Source of the DNA: Rhizobium sp.
GTDB taxonomy: Bacteria > Pseudomonadota > Alphaproteobacteria > Rhizobiales > Rhizobiaceae
Direction of reading: 5' to 3'
Assembly: GCA_003501385.1 (NCBI GenBank)
Contig: DNPN01000043.1
Span: forward strand, 7,108 to 35,998
Length of the DNA stretch: 28,891 nt
Part shown: positions 14,859 through 23,055 of the stretch, piece by piece
Layout: each line of letters begins with the position of its first letter
Position numbering within the stretch: the stretch's first letter is position 1
Made by a program: the position numbers and the translations under genes
Notes under the pieces: generated by a model
Seen by the model: the letters and a program-made list of their open reading frames with translations, nothing else
Database searches by the model: none
What the model was told of the DNA's origin: nothing

Positions 14859-15608
14859 GTGTCTATTGCTGAAATTCCGTTTTTAACTGCGCTGATTGCT
14901 GGCACCTTGTCCTTTCTGTCGCCCTGCGTATTACCGTTGGTGCCGCCTTATCTTTGCTACATGGCGGGTGTCAGCGTTGAGCAATTTCGCGGCAGCCCCG
15001 CAGCGGTGATTAATACGCGTGTGCGCGGCAGCGTTATTGCCTCTGCGCTGTGTTTTACATTGGGTTTTGCCACTGTCTTTGTTGCTTTGGGTGCCGGAGC
15101 GTCGACCATCGGCATGCTGCTGCGCCAACACCTTGATGTTCTCTCCAAGGTGGGTGGCGTGGTCATCATCATCATGGGGCTGAATTTTCTAGGGCTTTTT
15201 CGTATCGGTATTTTGGCGCGGGAAGCGCGCTTTGCGGGTGGCGGCAAACCGGCAACGCTCACAGGTGCCTATGTCATGGGTCTCGCGTTTGCCTTTGGCT
15301 GGACGCCCTGCATTGGTCCGGTTCTGGGTGCCATTCTGGCCGTGGCCGCTGCCCGCGACACTGTGGGGCAGGGCGCTGTATTGTTGGCCGTTTATTCCCT
15401 TGGACTCGCCATTCCATTCTGGATTGCCGCAGGATTTTCCGGCGCATTCATGCGGTTTCTTGCGCAGTTTCGCCGCCATCTCGGCTTGGTGGAAAAAGTC
15501 ATGGGCCTACTCTTGATTGTAACAGGCCTCGCCTTCATTTTTGGCTATGTCTCTGATCTGGCAATCTGGTTTCAGCAGAGTTTCCCAATCCTCTCCCGAA
15601 TCGGATGA
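14859..15608 (+). CDS. ccdA: Cytochrome c biogenesis protein CcdA
   Basis: A 249-aa inner-membrane protein with six helices that carries electrons from cytoplasmic thioredoxin to periplasmic thiol proteins, for cytochrome c maturation and related tasks. The two redox cysteines are visible in the duplicated motifs SPCVLPLVPPY (first helix) and GWTPCIGPVLG (fourth helix). GTG at 14859 is favoured over the TTG at 14847 because GGGAG lies 5 bases before the GTG and overlaps nothing. No thioredoxin-like partner is adjacent. It converges on the UbiH-type gene with 3 bases between the stops. Confidence 0.93.
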   Translation: MSIAEIPFLTALIAGTLSFLSPCVLPLVPPYLCYMAGVSVEQFRGSPAAVINTRVRGSVIASALCFTLGFATVFVALGAGASTIGMLLRQHLDVLSKVGGVVIIIMGLNFLGLFRIGILAREARFAGGGKPATLTGAYVMGLAFAFGWTPCIGPVLGAILAVAAARDTVGQGAVLLAVYSLGLAIPFWIAAGFSGAFMRFLAQFRRHLGLVEKVMGLLLIVTGLAFIFGYVSDLAIWFQQSFPILSRIG

Positions 15609-15611
15609 TTC

Positions 15612-16820
15612 TCAGAACTTGGCCGTGATCTTGTCGCGTAACATCTGCGGGAAGGCTCCAAAGCCTCTTCCTGGCGCAACACCTTCGCGCATCACAAAGT
15701 GGCGAAGTGGCGAGATGGCCGAAAGCAGGTGAATACCTGCCGCCCGCACCATCTGCACAGGCAGGAAAGGCGATAACAGCGAGCGATTGAGCAAGTCCAC
15801 ACTCGCTGTTCGGCTCAACACATCCACCTTGCGGCGGCGATCAAAGCGGTTGCCAATGGTGGCTTGAATGGGCTTGTCGAGATCTTCTCCGGCGAGCTCA
15901 TCCAGTTCCATCACATCTCGAAGGCTCAAGTTAAGCCCCTGGGCACCAATCGGCGGAAAGGCGTGGGCGGCCTCGCCAACGAAAGCGGCGCGGCCTTTAC
16001 CGTAGCGCAGAGCCGTCATGCCGGAGAGCGGCCAGGCTTGCACGCCCGCCTCAACCGATACCTTACCGAGTAAGGATTGCATGCGGGCTTCTACCTTTTC
16101 ACTCAAGCTTTCCAGCGAAAGCTCGGTCAAACGAAGTGCTTCATCTGGCTCTACAACCCAGACAAGGCTGGAGCGATTGCCGTGCAAGGGCACCTGCGTG
16201 CAGGGGCCATGCTCTGTGTGGAACTCGGTGGAGGCGTTTTGATGGGGCAGGGCATGGGCAAAATTGAGCACCACCGCCGTTTGCGGATAGGACCATGTGC
16301 GAACAGAAACGCCCGCTGCCTCGCGCGTCAATGATCGGCGCCCATCAGCACCGATAACGAGATCGGCGCTCAGCACGGTGCCATCGGCAAGCGTCACCAA
16401 AGCATCATCGCCGCCAAAAGAAACGACGGAAGCGTTTTGATGATAAACCGTGAGGTTCGGTTCGCGAGTAATGGCAGCCTCGAATACGTCGAGCAGATCC
16501 TTGTTTGTGAAATTATAGCCAAAAGCAGCAAGGCCAATTTCGGCGCTGCGGAATGCAACGGGTGGTGCGCGCAAAAGGCGTTGTGTACCATCAATAATCT
16601 GCATAGTAGACAGCGCTTCGGCCTTCGGCTGCAAATCAGTCCACAGTCCGAGTCGGTCGAGGTAGCGGATAGATTGATCCATCAAGGCCGTTGTGCGTTG
16701 ATCGCGATGGCGGCTTGTTCCACTGACCAGCGCGACCTTGCGTCCGCGCCTTGATAGGGCAATAGCGGCGACCGATCCGGCTAGACCTGCACCCACGACA
16801 ACGACCTCAATTTTTTCCAC
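15612..16820 (-). CDS. UbiH/UbiF-family FAD-dependent monooxygenase
   Basis: A 402-aa flavoprotein hydroxylase, probably acting in ubiquinone ring hydroxylation. The FAD-binding GAGLAGSVAA fold starts at residue 10, the GADGRRS motif lies mid-protein, and the second FAD motif reads VGEAAHAFPPIGAQGLNL. The usual GDAAH aspartate is a glutamate here. The GTG at 16820 is the likely start: AAGGAG precedes it by 7 bases, while the upstream ATG (16877) would add 19 residues before the Rossmann strand. Which ring position it hydroxylates cannot be told. Confidence 0.85.
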   Translation of the reverse strand: MEKIEVVVVGAGLAGSVAAIALSRRGRKVALVSGTSRHRDQRTTALMDQSIRYLDRLGLWTDLQPKAEALSTMQIIDGTQRLLRAPPVAFRSAEIGLAAFGYNFTNKDLLDVFEAAITREPNLTVYHQNASVVSFGGDDALVTLADGTVLSADLVIGADGRRSLTREAAGVSVRTWSYPQTAVVLNFAHALPHQNASTEFHTEHGPCTQVPLHGNRSSLVWVVEPDEALRLTELSLESLSEKVEARMQSLLGKVSVEAGVQAWPLSGMTALRYGKGRAAFVGEAAHAFPPIGAQGLNLSLRDVMELDELAGEDLDKPIQATIGNRFDRRRKVDVLSRTASVDLLNRSLLSPFLPVQMVRAAGIHLLSAISPLRHFVMREGVAPGRGFGAFPQMLRDKITAKF

Positions 16821-16902
16821 CGGCCTGCTCCTTGATAGTGTGATAACGATGTAGTGTGGAACGCCTGTAAAATCCATGGGCCGAATTGGCGCAGGTGCAA
16901 AA

Positions 16903-16918
16903 GACCGTAATAACGGTC
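16903..16918 (-). promoter_or_regulatory. Perfect dyad upstream of the UbiH-type gene
   Basis: GACCGT-AATA-ACGGTC is a perfect 6-bp inverted repeat. On the minus strand it is followed by TTTTGC, so in a ubiH leader it would look like a small terminator; it could equally be an operator. It lies 83 bases upstream of the GTG start. Confidence 0.4.
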
Positions 16919-17077
16919 CGAATGAGCAAAATATCTCGCATTTGCCTGCCCGAAATTCAGTCGCAAAATCGGGGAGTTACCCCGCGATTCCGGAAAGACT
17001 TCGTTTGACAGGTTGCATTTGAAAGGGATTCGGCGAATATCGCGCCAACCGACCATAGGGGCAAAATCCGGCGAACC
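16919..17077 (+). other. Upstream region of pcs
   Basis: This is part of the divergent gap between the UbiH-type gene and pcs. A perfect TTGACA is at 17005-17010 and is the best -35; the -10 is unclear (AATATC lies 17 bases from a second candidate, TTGCAT). No gene was seen. Confidence 0.35.
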
Positions 17078-17803
17078 ATGAAGATTTTTAACTATAAACG
17101 TGTACCCTATGCAGAAATGCGCGCCTTTTCCGTGCACATTCTGACGGCATCCGGTTCTTTTCTGGCATTTCTTGGTGTGGTCGCTGCCGCCAACAAGGAT
17201 TTCTCCAGCATGTTCTGGTGGTTGGGTTTGGCGCTGCTGGTTGATGGCATCGACGGCCCCATCGCCCGCAAGGTGAAGGTCAAGGAAGTGCTGCCGAATT
17301 GGTCTGGCGACACACTGGACAATATTATCGACTATGTCACTTACGTTTTGCTGCCAGCCTTTGCGCTCTACCAGAGCGGTATGATTGGCCAGCCTTGGTC
17401 GTTTGTTGCAGCGGGCATGATCGTCGTGTCCAGCGCGATCTATTACGCAGATACCGGCATGAAAACCGATGAATATTTTTTCTCGGGCTTCCCAGTTGTC
17501 TGGAATATGATTGTATTCAGCCTGTTCGTGGTCAATGCCTCGGCAACAACATCCATGATCGTGGTGGCCGTGTCTGTGCTCCTGACCTTCCTGCCGATTA
17601 ACTTCCTGCATCCGGTGCGGGTGAAGCGGCTGCGGCCACTCAATCTGGGCATTTTCCTTCTGTGGTGCGCGCTTGGCATTTATGCACTGCTCATGGATTT
17701 TTCCACACCGATTTTTGTGTTGATCCCCTTTGTTGCAACTGGCATCTATCTCTATGTTATTGGAGGCATTTTGCAGGTATTTCCCGCGCTGGGACGCCGT
17801 TGA
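17078..17803 (+). CDS. pcs: Phosphatidylcholine synthase
   Basis: A 241-aa inner-membrane CDP-alcohol phosphotransferase that condenses choline with CDP-diacylglycerol to make phosphatidylcholine, a pathway typical of rhizobia, Brucella and other host-associated bacteria. The active-site motif is DG-x2-AR-x12-G-x3-D-x3-D (about residues 58-85: DGPIAR, then GDTLDNIID), with the longer middle spacing of the Pcs branch. Six to eight membrane segments follow. The MKIFNYKRVPYAEMRAFSVH start is family-typical. It is a single gene; only a weak TTGCC/GGCAA stem (17814-17832) follows. Confidence 0.95.
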   Translation: MKIFNYKRVPYAEMRAFSVHILTASGSFLAFLGVVAAANKDFSSMFWWLGLALLVDGIDGPIARKVKVKEVLPNWSGDTLDNIIDYVTYVLLPAFALYQSGMIGQPWSFVAAGMIVVSSAIYYADTGMKTDEYFFSGFPVVWNMIVFSLFVVNASATTSMIVVAVSVLLTFLPINFLHPVRVKRLRPLNLGIFLLWCALGIYALLMDFSTPIFVLIPFVATGIYLYVIGGILQVFPALGRR

Positions 17804-17848
17804 TTTAACGCTATTGCCTGAAAATACGGCAACATCTAAAAAATAGTC

Positions 17849-17878
17849 GACTTGGCTGTTGTGCGATACGCCAAAGTC
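17849..17878 (+). promoter_or_regulatory. Hairpin upstream of the BMP transporter operon
   Basis: GACTTGGC (17849-17856) pairs with GCCAAAGTC (17870-17878), with one bulged A. It lies in the 190-base gap before the operon. No T-run follows, so it may be an operator or leader structure. It does not match a purine riboswitch. Confidence 0.35.
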
Positions 17879-17996
17879 AGTATCAATATAGATAGCAAGT
17901 CTGTTGTGGGTTGGTGCCTGCCGTTCAATGCTTTGAATTTAGTCGTTTATACGTTTCACTCCAGCGGCATCTTGCCGTGTGAGACTAGGAGGTACA

Positions 17997-19556
17997 GTGT
18001 CGCATAGCGAAGAGGCGGTGGGAAAAACCCTGCTTTCTGTCCGGAAATTGACAAAGCGGTTTGGCTCTTTCACGGCCTGCGACGGGATTAATCTCGATAT
18101 TCGTGCCGGAGAGATTCATGCGCTGCTGGGCGAAAACGGAGCCGGTAAGTCAACGTTGGTGAAAATGCTGTTTGGTGTTTTGGCACCAAGCGATGGTGAG
18201 ATTGTTTGGGACGGCAATGCCGTGGATATCGGTTCACCGGCGCAGGCCAGAGAGCTTGGCATTGGCATGGTGTTTCAGCACTTCTCATTGTTTGAGGCAT
18301 TGACCGTCGCTGAAAACATTGCACTGTCGCTCGATCGTTCTGTTTCTCTGAGTGACATTTCAGAAAAAGCAAGGGCGCTTTCCATATCGTACGGACTTCC
18401 GCTTGACCCCGCCTCGCACGTGGCTGATCTTTCTGTCGGCGAGCGCCAGCGCATTGAAATCGTGCGCGCGCTTTTGCAAAATCCAAAGCTGATCATTCTG
18501 GATGAGCCAACATCGGTTCTGACGCCTCAGGAAGCCGACAAGCTGTTTGAAACCCTCAACAAGCTGAAGGCTGAAGGCAGGTCTGTGCTCTACATCAGCC
18601 ACCGCCTTGATGAGGTGCAGCGCATTTGCGACCGCGCCACCGTCTTGCGTCATGGTAAAGTGGTGGGTGCCTGCGAACCGGCCCATGAAACAGCAGCATC
18701 CTTGGCGCGTATGATGGTTGGAAGCGATGTTGTGGGTGTGAAGCAAGAGGCTGCCCCGGCCTTTGGTGAGGAGCTTCTCTGCGTATCCAGTCTGAATGTG
18801 GCGCCGCGCAACCCTTTCGCCATGGCGCTCAAGAACATTTCTCTCAGCGTACGCGCAGGTGAGGTGTTGGGAATTGCGGGCGTGGCTGGCAACGGCCAGA
18901 GCGAACTATTTGATGCGTTGTCGGGTGAATATACCGTGCGCAACCACGATTCTATCAAGATTTGTGGTCAGTCTGTTGGCAGGTCTGGTATCAATGAACG
19001 GCGGTTGCTGGGTGCTGGATTTGTGCCGGAAGAACGCCACGGCCATGCGGCCGTCACATCTCTTTCTCTGTCGGAAAATTTGCTTTTGGCCCGTCACAAG
19101 TCGGATAAGGGACGTTTCGTGGAAGGGCTTCTCGGCTTGGTTCGCCAAGGCGCTTTGCATGCGGTCAGTCGCCAGATTTGCGAAGAGATGGATGTCCGCA
19201 AAAGCGGCGATGATCCTGTTGCGGGCTCACTTTCCGGCGGCAACCTGCAAAAATTTATCGTTGGCCGAGAGTTGGATCGCCAGCCGGACGTGTTGATCGT
19301 CAACCAGCCGACATGGGGTGTGGATGCCGGAGCCGCCAGCCGTATCCGTCAGGCCATTGTCAACCTTGCCGAACATGGCTCCGCTGTTATGATTATCAGT
19401 CAGGATCTTGATGAGATTTTTGAAGTGGCCACATCAATTGCTGCGATATCCGATGGTAAACTCTCCAAAATCTATCCAGCGCATGATATGACGCGGGAAA
19501 AAATTGGCCTGCTGATGGGCGGCATGCATGGTCTGGAGAGCGCAGATGCGCATTGA
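17997..19556 (+). CDS. BMP-family ABC importer, double ATP-binding protein
   Basis: A 519-aa cytoplasmic ATPase with two fused nucleotide-binding domains, as in sugar and nucleoside importers (NupA/YufO, RbsA-like). The first domain has Walker A GENGAGKST, signature LSVGERQR and Walker B LIILDEPTS. The second has a degenerate P-loop (GVAGNGQSELF), an intact signature LSGGNLQK and NQPTWGVD instead of a normal DEP, which is usual in this class. The GTG at 17997 is chosen behind AGGAGGT (17988-17994), although the 2-4 base gap is short; an upstream GTG (17979) is in frame. It overlaps the next gene by 11 bases. Confidence 0.92.
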   Translation: MSHSEEAVGKTLLSVRKLTKRFGSFTACDGINLDIRAGEIHALLGENGAGKSTLVKMLFGVLAPSDGEIVWDGNAVDIGSPAQARELGIGMVFQHFSLFEALTVAENIALSLDRSVSLSDISEKARALSISYGLPLDPASHVADLSVGERQRIEIVRALLQNPKLIILDEPTSVLTPQEADKLFETLNKLKAEGRSVLYISHRLDEVQRICDRATVLRHGKVVGACEPAHETAASLARMMVGSDVVGVKQEAAPAFGEELLCVSSLNVAPRNPFAMALKNISLSVRAGEVLGIAGVAGNGQSELFDALSGEYTVRNHDSIKICGQSVGRSGINERRLLGAGFVPEERHGHAAVTSLSLSENLLLARHKSDKGRFVEGLLGLVRQGALHAVSRQICEEMDVRKSGDDPVAGSLSGGNLQKFIVGRELDRQPDVLIVNQPTWGVDAGAASRIRQAIVNLAEHGSAVMIISQDLDEIFEVATSIAAISDGKLSKIYPAHDMTREKIGLLMGGMHGLESADAH

Positions 19557-20643
19557 GCTTGAAAAGCGCCCGCGCGCATCCAGATTTTTCACCTTTGCTT
19601 CACCGCTCATCGCCTTGCTGCTGACGTTGGTGTTCGGTGCCATCATGTTCAAGTTGATGGGGAAAGATCCCTATTTTGCGCTCTACAGCTTTTTTGTGGA
19701 GCCATTGACTCAAGTGTGGTCGGTGCATGAACTGGCAATCAAGGCAGCACCCTTGATTTTGATCGGCGTCGGGCTCTCGGTTTGTTATCGTTCAAACAAT
19801 TGGAACATTGGGGCCGAAGGGCAATTCATCGTTGGCGCTTTGGTTGGTAGTTATCTGCCCGTCATCTATTTTGAGTGGCATTCGCCCTTGATCTTACCGC
19901 TGATGTTGATTCTGGGCATGGTTGGAGGCGGTCTTTATGCGGCCATTCCCGCCCTTTTGAAGACACGTTTCAACACCAATGAAATTCTCAGCAGCTTGAT
20001 GCTGGTTTATATCGCACAATTGCTGCTGGATTATCTCACGCGCGGCCCATGGCGAGACCCGCAAGGTTTCAATTTTCCGCAGACGCGAGAATTTGTTGAA
20101 GAGGCTGTTCTTCCTGCAATCTGGCAGGATTCCGGTCGCGCGCACTGGGGGTTTGCGATTGCCATTGTGGTCGCAATCCTTGTTTGGTTCATGATGCGCT
20201 TCACCATGAAGGGCTTTGAAATCAAGGTGCTGGGCCAATCGGAAAGGGCCGGGCGTTTTGCCGGCTTTTCCTCCAAAGGCATGGTGTGGTTTTCCATGGT
20301 GTTTTCCGGCGCGCTGGCTGGGCTGGCCGGGATTGCAGAAGTCTCTGGCTCGATTGGCCATTTGCAGCCATCGATTTCGCCCGGCTATGGCTTTACCGCT
20401 ATCATCGTCGCCTTCCTCGGTCGCCTCAGCCCCATTGGCATCATTGCCTCTGGCCTGGTGCTGGCTTTGACATATCTTGGTGGTGAAGGTGCACAATTAT
20501 CCATTGGTGTGTCCGATAAGGTCACGCGTGTGTTTCAGGGCCTGTTGCTGTTTTTCGTTCTGTCCTGCGACACTCTGATCTATTACAAAGTCAGAGTTGT
20601 CTGGACAAAAGCCCGCTCGGCGCTGAGTGGAGGCTCAAAATGA
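19546..20643 (+). CDS. BMP-family ABC importer permease (YufP/NupP-like)
   Basis: A 365-aa inner-membrane permease with about ten helices. The family motif SNNWNIGAEGQFIVGA is clear. GGAGAG lies 5-6 bases before the ATG at 19546, inside the ATPase gene, so the two are coupled; the frame extends six codons further up without a ribosome-binding site. Its stop overlaps the next start (ATGA). It forms a heterodimer with the following permease. Confidence 0.92.
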   Translation: MRIELEKRPRASRFFTFASPLIALLLTLVFGAIMFKLMGKDPYFALYSFFVEPLTQVWSVHELAIKAAPLILIGVGLSVCYRSNNWNIGAEGQFIVGALVGSYLPVIYFEWHSPLILPLMLILGMVGGGLYAAIPALLKTRFNTNEILSSLMLVYIAQLLLDYLTRGPWRDPQGFNFPQTREFVEEAVLPAIWQDSGRAHWGFAIAIVVAILVWFMMRFTMKGFEIKVLGQSERAGRFAGFSSKGMVWFSMVFSGALAGLAGIAEVSGSIGHLQPSISPGYGFTAIIVAFLGRLSPIGIIASGLVLALTYLGGEGAQLSIGVSDKVTRVFQGLLLFFVLSCDTLIYYKVRVVWTKARSALSGGSK

Positions 20644-21557
20644 TCCTGCAAGCTATCCTTCTAACCATCATCACGGCATCTACACCGTTGGTGATTGCAG
20701 CCTTGGGCGAATTGGTAACAGAGCGCGCGGGCGTGCTCAACCTCGGCGTTGAGGGCATGATGATCATGGGTGCCGTTGCCGCCTTTGCGGCCTCCTATTC
20801 AACCGGATCGCCGATGCTGGGCGTGTTGGGCGGCATTGTCGCGGGTGCTATTTTTTCCCTGTTGTTTGCGTTTCTCACACTCACGCTGGTGGCCAATCAG
20901 GTCGCAACTGGTCTTGCTCTCACAATTCTGGGGCTTGGCGTCTCAGGTCAATTGGGCGAAAGTTTTGTGGGAAAGCCAGGCGTGAAAATGCCGGCAATCG
21001 ATATTCCTCTGCTATCGGATATTCCTTTTGTTGGCCCTGTGCTGTTTCATCAGGATATTTTCTTTTATCTCTCGATTGCTCTGGTGATCGGGGTGAACTG
21101 GTTTTTGTTCAAAAGCCGCACTGGATTGATGATGCGGGCTGTCGGTGACAACCACACCTCTGCGCATGCTCTCGGGCTTAAGGTCATTCGCATCCGCTAT
21201 CTGTCCGTGATGTTTGGCGGTGCCTGTGCCGGTTTGGCTGGCGCGCAATTATCACTTGTCTACACGCCACAATGGGTAGAAAACATGTCGGCCGGGCGAG
21301 GCTGGATTGCACTGGCGCTGGTGGTGTTCGCGTCATGGAGGCCATGGCGCATTCTGGCTGGAGGCTATCTGTTTGGTGCTGTTACCATTGGACAATTGCA
21401 TGCTCAGGCCTTTGGTATTGGTCTGCCATCGCAATTCCTTTCTGCCTTGCCCTATGCTGCAACGATTGTGGTTTTGGTTGTTATATCGCAGAATCGTCGT
21501 ACAACATTGATCAATACACCCGCCTCGCTCGGAGAGCCCTTTGTCCCAGATCGCTAA
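20640..21557 (+). CDS. BMP-family ABC importer permease (YufQ/NupQ-like)
   Basis: A 305-aa inner-membrane permease, the shorter partner of the pair. It has ELVTERAGVLNLGVEGMMIMGA near the start and GDNHTSAHALGLKVIRIRY in the cytoplasmic loop, both typical of this class. Its start overlaps the previous stop by four bases. The binding-protein gene begins 38 bases after its stop. Confidence 0.92.
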   Translation: MILQAILLTIITASTPLVIAALGELVTERAGVLNLGVEGMMIMGAVAAFAASYSTGSPMLGVLGGIVAGAIFSLLFAFLTLTLVANQVATGLALTILGLGVSGQLGESFVGKPGVKMPAIDIPLLSDIPFVGPVLFHQDIFFYLSIALVIGVNWFLFKSRTGLMMRAVGDNHTSAHALGLKVIRIRYLSVMFGGACAGLAGAQLSLVYTPQWVENMSAGRGWIALALVVFASWRPWRILAGGYLFGAVTIGQLHAQAFGIGLPSQFLSALPYAATIVVLVVISQNRRTTLINTPASLGEPFVPDR

Positions 21558-21594
21558 ACGAGCATCTTATTCCTGCAAACCAATAGGGGAAATT

Positions 21595-22668
21595 ATGAAA
21601 AAACTAACACTGGCATTTGCAGCCACCGTTGCGACCATGTTGTCCGTATCTGGAGCAGCATCCGCCGCCGATAAAACCAAGATTTGCTTCGTTTATGTTG
21701 GCAGCAAGACCGACGGCGGCTGGACCCAGGCGCAAGATCGTGGCCGTCAGGAGCTTCAGGCGCATTTTGGCGACAAGATTGAAACACCTTATCTGGAAAA
21801 CGTTCCAGAAGGCCCCGATGCGGAACGCGCGATTGAGCGTCTGGCCCGTGAAAACTGCCAGATGATCTACACCACCTCTTTCGGCTTTATGGATGCGACT
21901 ATCAAGGTTGCCAAGAAGTTCCCAAAGGTGAAGTTTGAACATGCCACCGGCTTCAAAACCGCTGAAAACGTTTCCACCTATAACTCGCGCTTCTATGAAG
22001 GCCGCTATATTCTCGGCGTGATTGCCGGCAAACTGTCCAAGAAGGGCGAGGCTGGTTACATCGCTTCCTTCCCGATCCCGGAAGTTGTCATGGGCATCAA
22101 TGCTTTTGAACAGGGCGCAAAGTCGGTCAACCCGAACTTCAAGATGAAGGTTATCTGGGTTAACACCTGGGCCGATCCAGGCAAGGAAGCCGATGCTGCC
22201 AAGGCCCTGCTGGACCAGGGTGTTGATATTCTGACCCAGCACACCGATACCACAGCCCCGATGCAGGTTGCCGAAGAGCGCGGCATCAAGGCATTTGGTC
22301 AGGCTTCCGACATGATTGCCGCTGGCCCGAAATCGCAGTTGACCGCTATTGTTGACAACTGGGGTGCCTATTACATCAAGAGCACACAGGCGTTTCTGGA
22401 CGGCAAGTGGAAATCGGCACAGACTTGGGATGGCTTGAAAGAGGGCATCCTGACGATGGCTCCCTACACCAACATGCCAGATGACGTGAAGAAGCTGGCA
22501 GAGGAAACCGAAGCCAAGATCAAGTCTGGCGCATTGCATCCCTTCACCGGCCCAATCAACAAGCAGGACGGCACGCCTTGGCTCAAGGCTGGCGAGAAGG
22601 CTGATGATGGCACGCTGCTGGGCATGAACTTCTACGTTGAAGGCGTGGATGACAAGCTGCCGAAGTAA
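21595..22668 (+). CDS. BMP-family substrate-binding protein
   Basis: A 357-aa periplasmic binding protein of the BMP (PnrA/Med-like) family, which binds purine nucleosides or related compounds in characterised members. A Sec signal peptide with an ASA cleavage site ends near residue 23. Family segments include VGSKTDGGWTQAQDRGR, FEHATGFKTAENVSTY and GYIASFPIPEVVMGINAF. The ATG at 21595 has AGGGGAAATT before it; the frame runs 18 codons into the permease end. It is the last gene of the operon, followed by a strong terminator. The ligand is inferred from the family only. Confidence 0.93.
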   Translation: MKKLTLAFAATVATMLSVSGAASAADKTKICFVYVGSKTDGGWTQAQDRGRQELQAHFGDKIETPYLENVPEGPDAERAIERLARENCQMIYTTSFGFMDATIKVAKKFPKVKFEHATGFKTAENVSTYNSRFYEGRYILGVIAGKLSKKGEAGYIASFPIPEVVMGINAFEQGAKSVNPNFKMKVIWVNTWADPGKEADAAKALLDQGVDILTQHTDTTAPMQVAEERGIKAFGQASDMIAAGPKSQLTAIVDNWGAYYIKSTQAFLDGKWKSAQTWDGLKEGILTMAPYTNMPDDVKKLAEETEAKIKSGALHPFTGPINKQDGTPWLKAGEKADDGTLLGMNFYVEGVDDKLPK

Positions 22669-22704
22669 TCATTGCCCAAGGCTTGTTCCCTGGTAACAAT
22701 AGAG

Positions 22705-22738
22705 GCCGCGCACCGGAAACGGTGTGCGGCTTTTTTTT
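22705..22738 (+). terminator. Strong terminator of the BMP operon
   Basis: An 11-bp stem, GCCGCGCACCG (22705-22715) with CGGTGTGCGGC (22720-22730), has one G-T pair and a GAAA tetraloop, followed by eight Ts. Confidence 0.95.
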
Positions 22739-22773
22739 ATGAACCAAAGAGGTTTTTGCCATGAATCTGCACC

Positions 22774-23037
22774 GTGTCACGGAAACAATTTAAAGTGCAT
22801 GACTCTGATTTGTCTGGCTCAAAATATAATGATGTCAATTTGTCCGGTAGTAAATTCAATCTCGTTAATTTTTCCGGAGCGCGGATCAACGACAGCAATC
22901 TATCGGGTGTGCGTATCCAGAACGCCAATCTGTCTGGCGCTGAGCTGTCAGATTGCAGCATTATGTGCGCAACGCTTGAAGGCATTCCGCTTGAAGAGCT
23001 GCTTTCGGTCTACAAGGCTCAGCGCGCCAAAGATTGA
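22774..23037 (+). CDS. Pentapeptide-repeat protein, start or frame uncertain
   Basis: 87 aa from a GTG at 22774. Residues 8-65 are pentapeptide repeats of the A(D/N)LXX kind (SDLSG, VNLSG, VNFSG, SNLSG, ANLSG, AELSD), expected to form a small right-handed quadrilateral beta-helix; the end is a short helix. The role is unknown. The GTG has no ribosome-binding site. An ATG at 22761 does have one (AGAGG, 8 bases away) but gives a 10-codon frame that stops at 22793. Loss of one A near 22783 would join the two frames into a natural protein. The gene starts only 23 bases after the BMP terminator. Confidence 0.7.
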   Translation: MSRKQFKVHDSDLSGSKYNDVNLSGSKFNLVNFSGARINDSNLSGVRIQNANLSGAELSDCSIMCATLEGIPLEELLSVYKAQRAKD

Positions 23038-23055
23038 GGCAATTTTGCCCGCATA

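Noticed and set aside
16781..17611. A 276-codon minus-strand frame over pcs
   Set aside because: It is His/Gln/Arg-rich and antisense to a clear pcs gene.
17804..17996. A purine riboswitch before the BMP importer
   Set aside because: The conserved purine-riboswitch core and its three-way junction are not recognisable; only one simple hairpin is present.
21604..22539. A 311-codon minus-strand frame over the BMP binding protein
   Set aside because: It is a shadow of a well-supported gene with a signal peptide and ribosome-binding site.
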